Positions 1 to 9,486 are shown, counted from the first letter of the stretch. The stretch is DNA of 22,122 nucleotides from JAGZHZ01 sp963929865 (GCA_963929865.1 CAWVKK010000046.1:1-22122), one strand, 5' to 3'. A program made the numbers and translations. Notes: generated by a model not told the origin, from the sequence alone.

Positions 1-95
1 GAAACCAATCCACAGTATCTCCAAACAGTATAGCATACAGACCTTGGAGAGGGTCTATAAACACTACTACTTTATAATACGAGGAAGGGAATATT

Positions 96-3000
96 ATGAA
101 TCGATCCAGAAAACTTCTTGCGATGGCGATGGCTGGATGCATGGCGATGTCCGTGCCCGGCGTCTCTATGGCACAGTCACAGGAGTTTACACCGAATGCT
201 CCGTATGAATTTATGAAAAGCGAGACACCGATTGACGAGAGAATCGATGAGATTATCTCTGAACTGACACTGGAAGAAAAGATTGAGCTGGCTCAGGGCT
301 CGGCAGCGATCAACCGCCTCGGACTGAACAGTATGCGCAGCGGCGGCGGAGAAGGTCTGCACGGCGTGGACGACCGGAAGATTGCCACTGTGTTCCCAAG
401 CTCCATCGCTCTGTCACAGAGCTGGGACAAGCAGCTGTTATATGATTTCGGAGAGGTAGTAGCAGAAGAATCTCTGGCGGACAACGGGTCCGCGACCCGC
501 CTGGCGCCTGTGCTGGACCTTCTGCATGACCCGCGCTACGGCCGCTCCTACGAGACATACGGCGAAGACTCCTACCTGAGCGGTACGCTTGGGGATTCCG
601 CTACAGCGGGCATGAACCAGAGAACAGAGGACGGCTATATGCAGTTTATCCCGAGACTAAAGCACCCGATGCCATACAATGCAGAGATCAACCGTCTGTG
701 GACCAACATTGTGATGAGTCCGCGAAACTTTTATGAATATTACAGCCGCTCGTTTAAATACCCGGTATCCTCCGGAAATGCGAAGTCTCTGATGAATACG
801 TATCAGATGGTAAACGGAGTGCCGTTCTCGGTAAGCCCTATTCAGTCGGAACTGATGAACGAGTGGACGCCTGACTATGAGGGAACAGGTCACTATGAAT
901 ATACGACAGTCAACGACTATGGAAGCGGTTCCAGTATGTTTGTCCACAGCCAGCGCTATTTTGCAGACAATCCTCTGGAGCGCGCATACGGAGTGGCAGC
1001 GGGCACAAAGAACGGACAGATGAGCTGGAGCTTCCGGAGCTATGGAAGCGGAAACGGCGGAAACAACGGCGGCGCATCGGGACCTCTTAGAGATGCGTAT
1101 GTGCGCGGAATGCTGACGGAAGAAGATTTTGAGGAAAATGCACGCCGCTCACTGGCCCTTGCGCTCCGCATGGGAGATCTCGACCAGCTGGGCATCGAAA
1201 GCCCTTACCTGGTTCCGGGCGCTCAGACGTCACAGGACCGCGATGAAGTGGTAAAAGAAAACCGAGAGGTTGCCTTCCGCGCATCCCAGGAGCAGATCGT
1301 CATGCTCAAAAACGACGGCATTCTGCCTCTCGATGGAGACACGACGGATCAGGCAGTTCTCTTAGGACCGCTTTCCGACCAGATCTTAAACGACCACTAC
1401 ACCGGAGCCCGCCTCTACAGCGTCACCATCAAGGATGCGCTGGAAAACAAGCTTGGAAAAGAAAATGTAGCGTTTGACCGGGCCATCGATACAATAGCGA
1501 TCCGCGCGGCAAACGGAAAATATCTCGTCAACTCAGACAATCCGGTTTACCGGCAGGCAGGAACCTCTTACGAGGAGGACGTTCCGGTGATGGCGACAGG
1601 AGAGGACGATGAGGTGACGATGGACGATACCGCTCTGCTCTTTGAACGGTATGACTACGGCTCCACCTACAATCTGCTGCGCACCGTGATCAATAACCAG
1701 TACGTACAGATCACTCCGTTCGCGACCGGAGACAACAACAGCTATTCCGTGACGATGGTAAACAATACCTCCGCTCCGGGCGAGGCAAACAGACAGACTG
1801 GCGAGACGGCATACGTAAACTACCAGACCTTCCGCATCGTGCCGACGACCGACGGCAAATACGGCTTGTACAACCTGATCGCCGGAAACGGCAGCAACGG
1901 TGGAACTGGAAAAGCATATGACGCCGACGATGAAGACACCAACAACGGAAGCTATGTTATGGTGACAGAAGACGGACATCTTGTAGCTGATTTAAGCACG
2001 ATCGGTCCATACCGCAATGAAGAGCATACAGACGGCGCAAGCGTCTATGACAGCAAGGTGGATACCGACGCGACAGACGAGGCAATCGATGGACTGTCAG
2101 AACAGAGCAAATTTGAGATTGAGACCGTCCGCTCCAGCGAGCAGGCAATCGACGAGACGATCGCCAAGGCAGATGAGGACGCGCCGATTATCCTCGTTGT
2201 GGGATATGAACCGCACCTCAATTCCAGAGAAGCAATCGATCTGTACCACACAGGCTTAAGCGATCAGCAGATGCGCATGATCGACCATGTGACAAAAGAC
2301 TTAGGACGCGACGTAATCCTGATCGTCAAGACAGGAAATGCGATGACAATTGACGAAGAAGTGGCTTCCAACGAGAAAGTCCGCGCTATCTTGGAAATTG
2401 GACATACTGGACAGGAAGAAGGAAGCGCGCTGGTAAGCACGCTCTTCGACGACGGCTACAGCGTGCCGGAAGAAGGATTTGCACCGGCTCTGCCAGACCA
2501 CAACACGGGAGACACACCGGAAGCGTTTACCGAATATCCGGGCTACCTGGAAAATGAAGAGGAAGGCACGATTTCTCCGGAATCTCCGGCAGGCCGCCTG
2601 AGCGCAACGTGGTACAAGGAGATTTCCGACATGATCGGAGCCAGCGAAGACCATGCGCCGGCATCGTATGCATGGCCTGCATATGACGAAGAGACAAACG
2701 ACAACCTCAGCAATATCAACGGCAGCATCAATACAGGTCTGATGACGTTCGACATCATCAAAGGCGAGCGCACATACCAGTACTTCAACGGCGATCCGCT
2801 GTACGCATTTGGATACGGTCTGACATACGGAGACTTTGCATACTCTGATGTACAGCTCTCCGAGGTGGAGGACGGCAAAGTGACCGTGAGCGGTCAGGTG
2901 ACAAACAACGGCGAGTATGCAAGCGATGAAGTTGTACAGGTGTACAGCTCCTTCGAAGGGGAAGAGTCCCGCATCGACCAGGCAAACCAGAGACTGGTTG

Positions 3001-4817
3001 CGTATGACCGTCTCCAGGATATCGAGCCTGGCGAGACGCGCAGCTTCAGCTTTGAGATCGATATCGCAGACACGATGAGCGTGTTTGACGTAGAGACGCA
3101 GGAAGGCATTGTAGAGCCGGGCAATTACACAATCCGCGTTGTTCCTTCCTCCGATACAGAGGCGGCTGACAACAACAGTGCGACCTTAGTGATGACAGAG
3201 GAAAACGGTGCGAAGAAAGCGGCAGTGCGCGATCTGACACAGGTGAAAATGGCAGTGGATTATGACGATTACAGCATGATCAGCGAACAGCTTGACGATA
3301 TTGAAACCGTCAGCGCATCGATCGCATACGGTTCCGACACGGCAGTTTCCTTCCGGAAAAATGGCGCGTGGATCCAGTTTAAGGACGTAACCTTTACAGA
3401 AGCTCCTGCAGTGTTTACCGCTTTGGTGGGAGCAGACCGCGAGGGAAGTCTTAAGATTTATGCGCTGGAAGCAGGAAGCGATCCGTCTGAACTGGAAAAC
3501 GCACAGCCAGTGGCAGTTATCCCGCTGACTGATACGAGAAGCATCCAGGGACTCCCGACAGGTCTTGGAATCGGACCGGTAGGCGTAAATCCTGGAACAC
3601 CGGAAGGACAGGAGTATGCAGACGCTTATGTAAAACCGGAATGGACTAAGGTATGCGCAGACGTGACGATGGAAGCAGGAAATTATGACGTATACATTCA
3701 GACAGAAAACAGAGGATCCAGAATCGATTGGTTTAAGTTTGGACAGGCGGCAGATCAGACGGAAGAGATCACAGTTACTCAGCTCCTTGGTCTGGACTCT
3801 ATCCGCACAGCCGGCGGAGAGCTTGAACTGATGGCAGACGTTGTGCCCATCAGCGCAGTCGATGAAGTGACCTGGAGCGTGGCAGGAGAAGACGGAGCAG
3901 CGACAGACCTCGCATCGATCGACGAGAACGGTCTGTTAACGGCAAACGGAACCGGCAACGGTACGGTGATCGTGACGGCTGAGGCAAACGGAAAGACGGC
4001 TTCGAAGGAAATCCTGATCACAAACCAGCTGGAAGAAAACAAAGTAGACGTCGAGGGCGCAGCAAAGACAGTCGAATATATCATGATTACGACAGAGGGC
4101 AGATTTGGACAGACAGACAATATTATGCGCTACAAGGGAACAAACCAGCAGACCGTAATCTTTAATGAACTGTTTGAGGAGAATCCGGATCAGTACTATC
4201 TGCCGGGCACATACCTGACGGTAACCGCCGATCAGATTGAGTGGAGTCTGACAGATGAAGAGGGTAATCCGACAGATCTGGCTGTGCTGGATGAGAATGG
4301 TCTTCTGACGGCAAACGGAACGGGCAACGGTAAAGTAGTCGTTCACGCAGTGCTCAAGAGCAATCCGGATATCCGGGCAGACCGCACGATTGTGCTGCAG
4401 AATCAGGAGCCAAAGGACGCCTTTACCATGATTCAGGCAGAACATTTCGACGAGGTGGAAGGAATGGAAGCGCCGGCAAGCATCACGGCATTCGGAAAGA
4501 ATGGAAATGAGCTGGGTCTGGTTACTGAGATCGGCATCAGCGAAGAAACACCGTCTGCTTCTATGACTTACAGACAGATTGATTTCGGAGAGGGCGCGCA
4601 AAAACTGTATCTGCGCCTGGCAGCGGAAGAAGGAAATACGCAGATCAGTCTTCTGATAGACGGCAGCGAGGTTGCGGCAGCAGCAGACATCGGAACAGGA
4701 AATATCTATCATTATGATACTATCGAACTGTCATTTGAAGGTATCTCCGGAGTACATGACGTGACATTAAGCTTTAGCGGTGCTCCTGCAAGACTGAACT
4801 GGTTCCAGCTTGAATAG
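96..4817 (+). CDS. Secreted multidomain glycoside hydrolase family 3 enzyme (beta-glucosidase/xylosidase-like)
   Basis: This 1573-residue protein is predicted to be exported and to cleave beta-linked sugars outside the cell; GH3 enzymes are retaining exo-glycosidases. Residues 1-26 look like a signal peptide, with a likely cut after SMA. The GH3 N-terminal domain shows GEGLHG (85-90), DPRYGRSYETYGED (145-158), KH (189-190), SLMNTYQMVNGVP (231-243) and a candidate nucleophile Asp274 in TVNDYGS. The GH3 C-terminal domain starts near 395, is interrupted at about 466-665 by a beta-trefoil/lectin-like insertion, and ends in the typical YAFGYGLTYGDFAYS (903-917). An FnIII-like domain follows (about 920-1015), then a CBM6-like region (1041-1222), two BIG2-like domains (1225-1312, 1320-1437) and a second carbohydrate-binding-like domain (1440-1573). 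No LPXTG or S-layer anchor is visible. GAGGAAGG lies before the ATG. The family is secure; the substrate is not known. Confidence 0.93.
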   Translation: MNRSRKLLAMAMAGCMAMSVPGVSMAQSQEFTPNAPYEFMKSETPIDERIDEIISELTLEEKIELAQGSAAINRLGLNSMRSGGGEGLHGVDDRKIATVFPSSIALSQSWDKQLLYDFGEVVAEESLADNGSATRLAPVLDLLHDPRYGRSYETYGEDSYLSGTLGDSATAGMNQRTEDGYMQFIPRLKHPMPYNAEINRLWTNIVMSPRNFYEYYSRSFKYPVSSGNAKSLMNTYQMVNGVPFSVSPIQSELMNEWTPDYEGTGHYEYTTVNDYGSGSSMFVHSQRYFADNPLERAYGVAAGTKNGQMSWSFRSYGSGNGGNNGGASGPLRDAYVRGMLTEEDFEENARRSLALALRMGDLDQLGIESPYLVPGAQTSQDRDEVVKENREVAFRASQEQIVMLKNDGILPLDGDTTDQAVLLGPLSDQILNDHYTGARLYSVTIKDALENKLGKENVAFDRAIDTIAIRAANGKYLVNSDNPVYRQAGTSYEEDVPVMATGEDDEVTMDDTALLFERYDYGSTYNLLRTVINNQYVQITPFATGDNNSYSVTMVNNTSAPGEANRQTGETAYVNYQTFRIVPTTDGKYGLYNLIAGNGSNGGTGKAYDADDEDTNNGSYVMVTEDGHLVADLSTIGPYRNEEHTDGASVYDSKVDTDATDEAIDGLSEQSKFEIETVRSSEQAIDETIAKADEDAPIILVVGYEPHLNSREAIDLYHTGLSDQQMRMIDHVTKDLGRDVILIVKTGNAMTIDEEVASNEKVRAILEIGHTGQEEGSALVSTLFDDGYSVPEEGFAPALPDHNTGDTPEAFTEYPGYLENEEEGTISPESPAGRLSATWYKEISDMIGASEDHAPASYAWPAYDEETNDNLSNINGSINTGLMTFDIIKGERTYQYFNGDPLYAFGYGLTYGDFAYSDVQLSEVEDGKVTVSGQVTNNGEYASDEVVQVYSSFEGEESRIDQANQRLVAYDRLQDIEPGETRSFSFEIDIADTMSVFDVETQEGIVEPGNYTIRVVPSSDTEAADNNSATLVMTEENGAKKAAVRDLTQVKMAVDYDDYSMISEQLDDIETVSASIAYGSDTAVSFRKNGAWIQFKDVTFTEAPAVFTALVGADREGSLKIYALEAGSDPSELENAQPVAVIPLTDTRSIQGLPTGLGIGPVGVNPGTPEGQEYADAYVKPEWTKVCADVTMEAGNYDVYIQTENRGSRIDWFKFGQAADQTEEITVTQLLGLDSIRTAGGELELMADVVPISAVDEVTWSVAGEDGAATDLASIDENGLLTANGTGNGTVIVTAEANGKTASKEILITNQLEENKVDVEGAAKTVEYIMITTEGRFGQTDNIMRYKGTNQQTVIFNELFEENPDQYYLPGTYLTVTADQIEWSLTDEEGNPTDLAVLDENGLLTANGTGNGKVVVHAVLKSNPDIRADRTIVLQNQEPKDAFTMIQAEHFDEVEGMEAPASITAFGKNGNELGLVTEIGISEETPSASMTYRQIDFGEGAQKLYLRLAAEEGNTQISLLIDGSEVAAAADIGTGNIYHYDTIELSFEGISGVHDVTLSFSGAPARLNWFQLE
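1491..2090 (+). other. Lectin-like insertion within the GH3 C-terminal domain
   Basis: Residues about 466-665 interrupt the second GH3 domain between the strand ending near FDRAID and the one starting near APIILVVGYEP. The segment begins AANGKYLV and contains FRIVPTTDGKYGLYNL and a Gly/Asn-rich turn, which resemble the repeating units of beta-trefoil (RICIN or fascin-like) folds. The fold is inferred by eye. Its likely role is carbohydrate binding or shaping the active site. Confidence 0.5.
3921..3962 (+). repeat. BIG2 module repeat, copy 1
   Basis: This codes for DENGLLTANGTGNG (residues 1276-1289) in the first BIG2-like domain. The same 14 residues recur at 4290-4331 with several synonymous differences, so the protein sequence is conserved while the DNA has drifted. 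Confidence 0.85.
4290..4331 (+). repeat. BIG2 module repeat, copy 2
   Basis: This codes for DENGLLTANGTGNG (residues 1399-1412) in the second BIG2-like domain and is the partner of the copy at 3921-3962. The second domain carries an extra stretch before this motif (around residues 1325-1375), so the two domains are not simple duplicates along their whole length. Confidence 0.85.
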
Positions 4818-4947
4818 GCGAAAATCCTGCCCGGAGAAATTTTTTGACCGGAAAAGATAAAGACAGATGACGGGTATGATAAAAACACAGCGTAAAACAC
4901 AGCAGACGCAGCTGCTGCGGTGATGCAAAGAAGAATATCAGTATCAC

Positions 4948-4984
4948 AAAAGGGCAGATTATCTCCGGATAACCTGCCCCTTTT
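4948..4984 (+). terminator. Rho-independent terminator after the GH3 gene
   Basis: AAAAGGGCAG (4948-4957) pairs with CTGCCC and TTTT (4974-4984, one bulged C). The inner TTATC (4959-4963) pairs with GATAA (4968-4972) across a TCCG tetraloop. The hairpin ends in TTTTCT. It separates the GH3 gene from the two-component operon. The 130 bases between the GH3 stop and this hairpin show no gene. Confidence 0.75.
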
Positions 4985-4995
4985 CTGACAGACAG

Positions 4996-5024
4996 TTGTT
5001 CTGTTTTCAAATTTATGATAAGGT
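4996..5024 (+). promoter_or_regulatory. Possible promoter of the two-component/binding-protein operon
   Basis: TTGTTC (4996-5001) and TAAGGT (5019-5024) are separated by 17 bp and lie between the GH3 terminator and the response regulator. Both hexamers deviate from consensus, so the call is weak. Confidence 0.3.
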
Positions 5025-5057
5025 AAAGATAGAGAAAACGAGATGGAGGAAGGCAAC

Positions 5058-6671
5058 ATGTATCGATTGATGGTGGTAGATGATGAGGGAGTGATCAGGC
5101 AGGGGCTGCGAACGGCTGTTCCGTTTGAAGAATTGGGATTTACTCTGGCTGGAGAGGCTGCGAACGGGCTGGAAGGCGTACAATTGTGCGAAGAGATAAA
5201 CCCGGATCTGATCATCGCCGATATCCGGATGCCGGTCATGGATGGGCTGACGATGTGCCGGAAAGTGCAGGAGATTTTGCCTGCCGTTCACTTCATTATT
5301 CTGAGCGGATACAGCGATTTCGCGTACGCAAAACAGGCGATTGACATCCATGCGCTGGGTTATCTGCTCAAACCGATTTCAGTAGCGGAATTTAGGGAGA
5401 TGCTCACGGAAGTCAAACAGCAGATGGATCAGGAATATAAGCAGAGACAGGACTTGCTTGCAATGCGGCATCACCTGCACCTTGCGCTTCCAAGCTTGAG
5501 GGAGAGATATCTGTGTTCCCTGCTGGTAGACGGCACAGAGGCAGATCCGAAGGGAGAAATCGCAGATTATTACGGACTGCAGCTCAACGCCGGTCAGTAT
5601 GTGCTCTCGTGCGTCAAGATGATCAGCGAAGAGGAGGCCGCAAAAGAATCGGGGATCGAAAAGCGCGAGCTGGTAAAATTTGCCGTCTCCAATATTTTGG
5701 AGGAAGAGGTCTCAAGAGAAGGAACCGCATATGTCTTTGGATTTCGGGGAGCTTTTGCGGTGCTGTTCTTATTTCCCGACGATATCGGCGACGCGCTGGA
5801 TGATGCCGCCCGCCGGATGAGCCGCGCGGTCCGCTCTGTGGAACATTTTCTTAAAGTTCATCTCGCCGTGGGAATCGGGACAGTCTGTACGGACTTAAAC
5901 GAACTGCCGCAAGAAGCCGACCGCGCGTTTTTCGCTCTGGAGTACAGTATGATCAATGAGGCGGGTGAAATGATTTTTCTGACGGACATCGAGCCGAGCA
6001 TCAGCAAAGACGTCAGACCGGATGAACGCCATATCCACTCTTTGGAGTACGCAATCAAGATGTGCGACGAACAGGCGGCCTGCGCTGCTCTGGACGCGCT
6101 GCTGAAACAATACCGCACACTGGAACTCTCCCCGGAGAGTGCAAAAACATTTCTGCTGAAAATTTTTCTTGTGTTCTTGGAAACAGGTCACGACATGGGA
6201 GTGGAATTTGTCATGACAGGAGAGCAGGACGAGATTTTCAGCCTGCTCAATTCGCTTTCCGTCAGCGAAGTGCAGCGCCGTCTAAAAGGAATCTGCCAAA
6301 GGCTGCTCTCCCAGATCGGAAACAGCCGGATCAGCGAGACGCGCAGAATTGCGGATCAGACTCTGGCGTACCTGCGGGAACATTTCCACGAAGAGGGGAC
6401 AAGTGCGGATCAGGCGGCGAAGGCAGTTCACCTGTCCATCTCCTATTTCAATACTGTGTTTAAAAAAGAGACAGGAAAAACATTTCACCAGGCGCTGGAA
6501 AAGCTTCGAATGGACAGGGCGCTGCATCTGCTGACTACGACGGACTGGAAGCTGGCTCAGGTCGGAGCGGCGGTGGGGATACCGGAACCGAGCTATTTCA
6601 GCTTTGCGTTTAAACACTATTTTGGATATTCGGCTTCCTCCGTGAGAAAAAAGAAACGGGAACTGCTATGA
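5058..6671 (+). CDS. YesN-type response regulator with AraC-family DNA-binding domain
   Basis: This cytoplasmic transcription factor is the partner of the kinase that follows. The receiver domain (1-120) shows the acidic pair VVDDE, phospho-acceptor Asp55 in IIADIRMPVMDG, Ser83 and Lys105 in LLKP. A central region of about 300 residues links it to a C-terminal AraC-type double helix-turn-helix (about 435-537) ending in YFSFAFKHYFGYSASSVRKKK. I chose ATG 5058 because AGGAGG-like GGAGGA sits 7 nt upstream; the in-frame ATG at 5043 overlaps that site and would add five residues. The length, 537 aa, is normal for the family. Its stop overlaps the kinase start (ATGA). Likely targets, inferred from position, are the upstream GH3 gene and its own operon. 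Confidence 0.93.
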   Translation: MYRLMVVDDEGVIRQGLRTAVPFEELGFTLAGEAANGLEGVQLCEEINPDLIIADIRMPVMDGLTMCRKVQEILPAVHFIILSGYSDFAYAKQAIDIHALGYLLKPISVAEFREMLTEVKQQMDQEYKQRQDLLAMRHHLHLALPSLRERYLCSLLVDGTEADPKGEIADYYGLQLNAGQYVLSCVKMISEEEAAKESGIEKRELVKFAVSNILEEEVSREGTAYVFGFRGAFAVLFLFPDDIGDALDDAARRMSRAVRSVEHFLKVHLAVGIGTVCTDLNELPQEADRAFFALEYSMINEAGEMIFLTDIEPSISKDVRPDERHIHSLEYAIKMCDEQAACAALDALLKQYRTLELSPESAKTFLLKIFLVFLETGHDMGVEFVMTGEQDEIFSLLNSLSVSEVQRRLKGICQRLLSQIGNSRISETRRIADQTLAYLREHFHEEGTSADQAAKAVHLSISYFNTVFKKETGKTFHQALEKLRMDRALHLLTTTDWKLAQVGAAVGIPEPSYFSFAFKHYFGYSASSVRKKKRELL

Positions 6672-8425
6672 AAAAAATCGGAAAAACAGACAAAAAAAGA
6701 AAATCCCTGCTCACAGTGCTGCTCGGCGTGCTGCTGACCAGCAGCCTTTTCATCCTTATCCTGACGTCCGTTATCTGGCTGCCGGTCATGCACAGACAGC
6801 TGAAGGAAAGCGCGCAGGAGCGAATCTGGGAGATGGTCCTTCAGACAGTGAATCATGTGGAGAGCCAGATGGAAGGGATCGTAAACATGATGCACACAGC
6901 AAGCTCAATGCTGGAGCTTGACGATCTGACAAAAGAGGAGCAGGTTGAGCTGCTGCGCAACATCCGGAAAAACGATCCCAGCGTGCTGGCAATCGCGCTT
7001 TTTGATATGCAGGGAGAGCCGGTGCTGGACACTGAAGGTGGAATCCGGCTGGAAGCGGAGCAGATCCGCTCGATGGAATGGTTTCGCAAGGCGGCAGAGG
7101 GAGACGGAGTCATCACCCGCTTTTCCAAGCCGCATGTACAAAATATTTTTTCCGTACACCGGTCCTATGTGATTACCCTCTCAGAGATGATCACGTATCA
7201 GCAAAACGGCGAAAGACGCGAGGGGATTTTGCTTATGGACATCAGCTACACGTCGTTTGCGAATACAATCAATGAGATTGCGCTGAATGGAAACGGCTAT
7301 TTTTATATCCTCGATGAGGAAGATGAGCTGATTACCCACCCTAAACTTCTTCAGATCGACAATGAGCTGGAGACGGAAAACATGGAGGCAGCGGTCCGTC
7401 AGGTGGTCGGCACGACGCATGACAATACAGACGGCAGAGAACGCCTTTTGTTTATCTCGACAATTGGGGAGACAAGGTGGAGGCTGGTCGGTGTAGCGTA
7501 CTTTGAGGACGCGATGACCATGAACCGGAACCTGGGAAAATCTTTTGGGATTGTTCTTGCGATCTGCGCAGTCTTAAGCACGCTGGGCGCGGCTGTGATT
7601 GTGAGGGTGGTTCTGCATCCGCTGCGGGATCTGGAAGCGAGCGTCCACGCCGTGACGCTGAACGTAGATGCTTCTGTTCCGGAAAAAGGGCTGCGGGAGA
7701 TTCATGCAGTCAGCGCGGCCTTAAATCTTCTGCTCCAGAGAATCCATGAGCTGATGGAGCAGATCCGCCAGGACCAGGAGAAGAAAAGAGAGCTGGAATT
7801 TCATGCCCTGGAGGCGCAGATCAACCCTCACTTTCTGTACAATACGCTGGATTCCATCATCTGGATGGAAGAGCAGGGCAGAAGCGCAGACGCGATTACG
7901 ATGGTCAGCGCTCTGGCGAGGCTGTTCCGCATCTCGATCAGCAAAGGGTTTGCCATGATTACGGTGGCGCAGGAGATGGAATATGTCCACAACTATGTGA
8001 TTATCCAGAAAATGCGGTTTGAGGACCGGTTTGTATGTTCGTTCGAGGTAGATCCGCAGGTCTGCCAAAAACGGATGCCAAAGCTGCTTGTCCAGCCGAT
8101 TGTAGAAAATGCGATCAGCCATGCGATTGATCCGTATGGAGATGATCCCCTGCATATTGTTGTGTCTGCCAAAATGCAGGGAAAAGATATTGTGATCACG
8201 GTCAGGGACGATGGAGTGGGCATCTCAGAAGAAAAGCTTGCGGATATCTTAAAGGAAGAATCAGCAGGGGGAGGGATCGGACTGAAAAATGTCCACGAGA
8301 GGATCATCCTCAGCTTTGGGGAAGCGTACGGTTTGACGATTGCAAGCGAGGAGGACGTCGGGACAAAAGTGGAAATCCGGATACCGGCGGTGGAAGCGGA
8401 GAATGCGATTCCCAAAAAGATATAG
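6668..8425 (+). CDS. YesM-type membrane sensor histidine kinase
   Basis: This 585-residue kinase is expected to phosphorylate the regulator encoded just upstream, with which it overlaps by 4 bp. It has a transmembrane helix at about 15-40, an extracytoplasmic sensor region of about 250 residues (dCache-like, with WFRKAAEGDG and a later GYFYILDEEDELITHP), a second helix at about 296-318 and a HAMP-like linker. The His_kinase domain follows, with phospho-acceptor His388 in INPHFLYNTLDSIIW. The ATPase domain shows the N box LVQPIVENAISHAI and the glycine boxes DDGVGIS and GGGIGLKN. The domain order is standard for the LytS/YesM class. The two binding proteins encoded next could present a sugar to the outer domain (inference). 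Confidence 0.94.
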   Translation: MKKIGKTDKKRKSLLTVLLGVLLTSSLFILILTSVIWLPVMHRQLKESAQERIWEMVLQTVNHVESQMEGIVNMMHTASSMLELDDLTKEEQVELLRNIRKNDPSVLAIALFDMQGEPVLDTEGGIRLEAEQIRSMEWFRKAAEGDGVITRFSKPHVQNIFSVHRSYVITLSEMITYQQNGERREGILLMDISYTSFANTINEIALNGNGYFYILDEEDELITHPKLLQIDNELETENMEAAVRQVVGTTHDNTDGRERLLFISTIGETRWRLVGVAYFEDAMTMNRNLGKSFGIVLAICAVLSTLGAAVIVRVVLHPLRDLEASVHAVTLNVDASVPEKGLREIHAVSAALNLLLQRIHELMEQIRQDQEKKRELEFHALEAQINPHFLYNTLDSIIWMEEQGRSADAITMVSALARLFRISISKGFAMITVAQEMEYVHNYVIIQKMRFEDRFVCSFEVDPQVCQKRMPKLLVQPIVENAISHAIDPYGDDPLHIVVSAKMQGKDIVITVRDDGVGISEEKLADILKEESAGGGIGLKNVHERIILSFGEAYGLTIASEEDVGTKVEIRIPAVEAENAIPKKI

Positions 8426-8471
8426 AAAGCGCCGGGAGAAGACGGCTGAGAGAGGAAAGGGGCGATGCAAA

Positions 8472-9386
8472 ATGAGACGAGTCGCTTTTTGGGGCGCACT
8501 GTGCGCGGCAGCTTTTGCGGTTGGAATTTTCTTTTGGCACAACCATACAAAACAAGCGGTGCAGACGGACAGCTATGCGCTCTTTGCACTGGGGGAAGAG
8601 GACGCGGCATTCCAAAAAATACTGCAAGGAGCGCAGGCAGCTGCAGAAGAACGCGGGGCGGAGATAAAGTCTTATGCCTGGAAAAACGGCGGGAATGACT
8701 GGATGAAGAAAATACAGCAGGAACATACGGACGGAATGATTTGGTTCTGGGACAAAGATGACAGGATAGATCCGGAAAACATAAAAGAGAAGTGCGCTCA
8801 GATCGGTCTGCCTGTGATCCTGATAGGTCCAGGCACGGCCGAAGCGGAAATTTGTATGGATGAAAAGGGGGCGGGGAGCCTGATGGTTCAGGAGGCGCTT
8901 GCGCAGGGGGCGCAGTCTGTTGTCTTTCTCATGGACAGGCGGGACACGGCAGCGGCATGGCAGCTGGATGGAGCAAAAAGCGCGCTCCCGGGCGACATTC
9001 CGTACGTGGAAGCAGACGAGAACGGCAGATGGCTTCCGCAAGAAAACAGGGAACAGAAAAGGGAAGACGCCACATTTGTCCTTGCATTTGGAAAAGCGGC
9101 GACAGAAGCTGCCATTGAAATGAAAGAAAAGGGGCGGCTGGCGCGCAATGTCCCTGTGATCGGCACAGGCTGTCCGATGGACGTGGAGAGTCTGGAAAAC
9201 GGTACGGTATCGGCTCTTCTATATCCATCCTATTTTGCGATGGGGTATCGCGCTGTGGAAAAACTTCATGACGGCGCGACACTCGGCGGCGGTCCGGAAA
9301 ACGAGCAGATTCCGTACCGGGTCATCACACTTGAAAATCTGTACGACGCAGAAAATGTAAGCTATGTGTTCCCTCTGCTGGATTAA
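8472..9386 (+). CDS. Membrane-anchored periplasmic-binding-protein-like protein, possible sensor accessory
   Basis: The 304-residue product has one N-terminal hydrophobic segment (about 4-20) with no clear lipobox, then a type I periplasmic-binding fold. Supporting stretches are FQKILQGAQAAAEERGAEI, DGMIWFWDKDD, LPVILIGPG, and the C-terminal VPVIGTGCPMDVESLENGTVSALLYPSYFAMGYRAVEKL, typical of sugar-binding proteins and LacI-type cores. I chose ATG 8472, behind AGGAAAGG, over in-frame ATGs inside the kinase gene starting at 8340, because the extra 44 residues are basic and run antiparallel to nothing sensible. It lies 46 bp after the kinase. No ABC transporter genes accompany it, so a ligand-sensing role with the kinase is more likely than transport. 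The sequence is divergent and its ligand is unknown. Confidence 0.82.
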   Translation: MRRVAFWGALCAAAFAVGIFFWHNHTKQAVQTDSYALFALGEEDAAFQKILQGAQAAAEERGAEIKSYAWKNGGNDWMKKIQQEHTDGMIWFWDKDDRIDPENIKEKCAQIGLPVILIGPGTAEAEICMDEKGAGSLMVQEALAQGAQSVVFLMDRRDTAAAWQLDGAKSALPGDIPYVEADENGRWLPQENREQKREDATFVLAFGKAATEAAIEMKEKGRLARNVPVIGTGCPMDVESLENGTVSALLYPSYFAMGYRAVEKLHDGATLGGGPENEQIPYRVITLENLYDAENVSYVFPLLD

Positions 9387-9486
9387 AGAAAAACTTGCAC
9401 TTGCCTGCGCGCGATAAAAAGGGACGCGGCAGCGGACAAAGAGGGAAACAGCCGGGCACGGAGAAAAGGAGGGGCGATAGGCGAAC

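Noticed and set aside
73..78. TATAAT just before the GH3 start codon
   Set aside because: No -35 box lies 16-18 bp upstream, and a start there would fall inside the ribosome binding site; the true promoter is probably outside the window.
96..140. Possible lipobox (MAGC, Cys15) in the GH3 signal peptide
   Set aside because: The hydrophobic core before Cys15 is too short and Met at -3 is unusual; the SMA cut site at residue 26 fits a standard secreted protein better.
3936..4712. 258-codon open frame on the minus strand inside the GH3 gene
   Set aside because: The plus strand encodes recognisable BIG2 and binding modules; the minus-strand product is Cys/Ile/Arg-rich with no domain and no ribosome binding site.
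8310..9041. 243-codon minus-strand frame across the kinase end and first binding-protein gene
   Set aside because: It is antisense to two real genes and its composition (Arg, Leu, Pro, Cys) is typical of a shadow frame.
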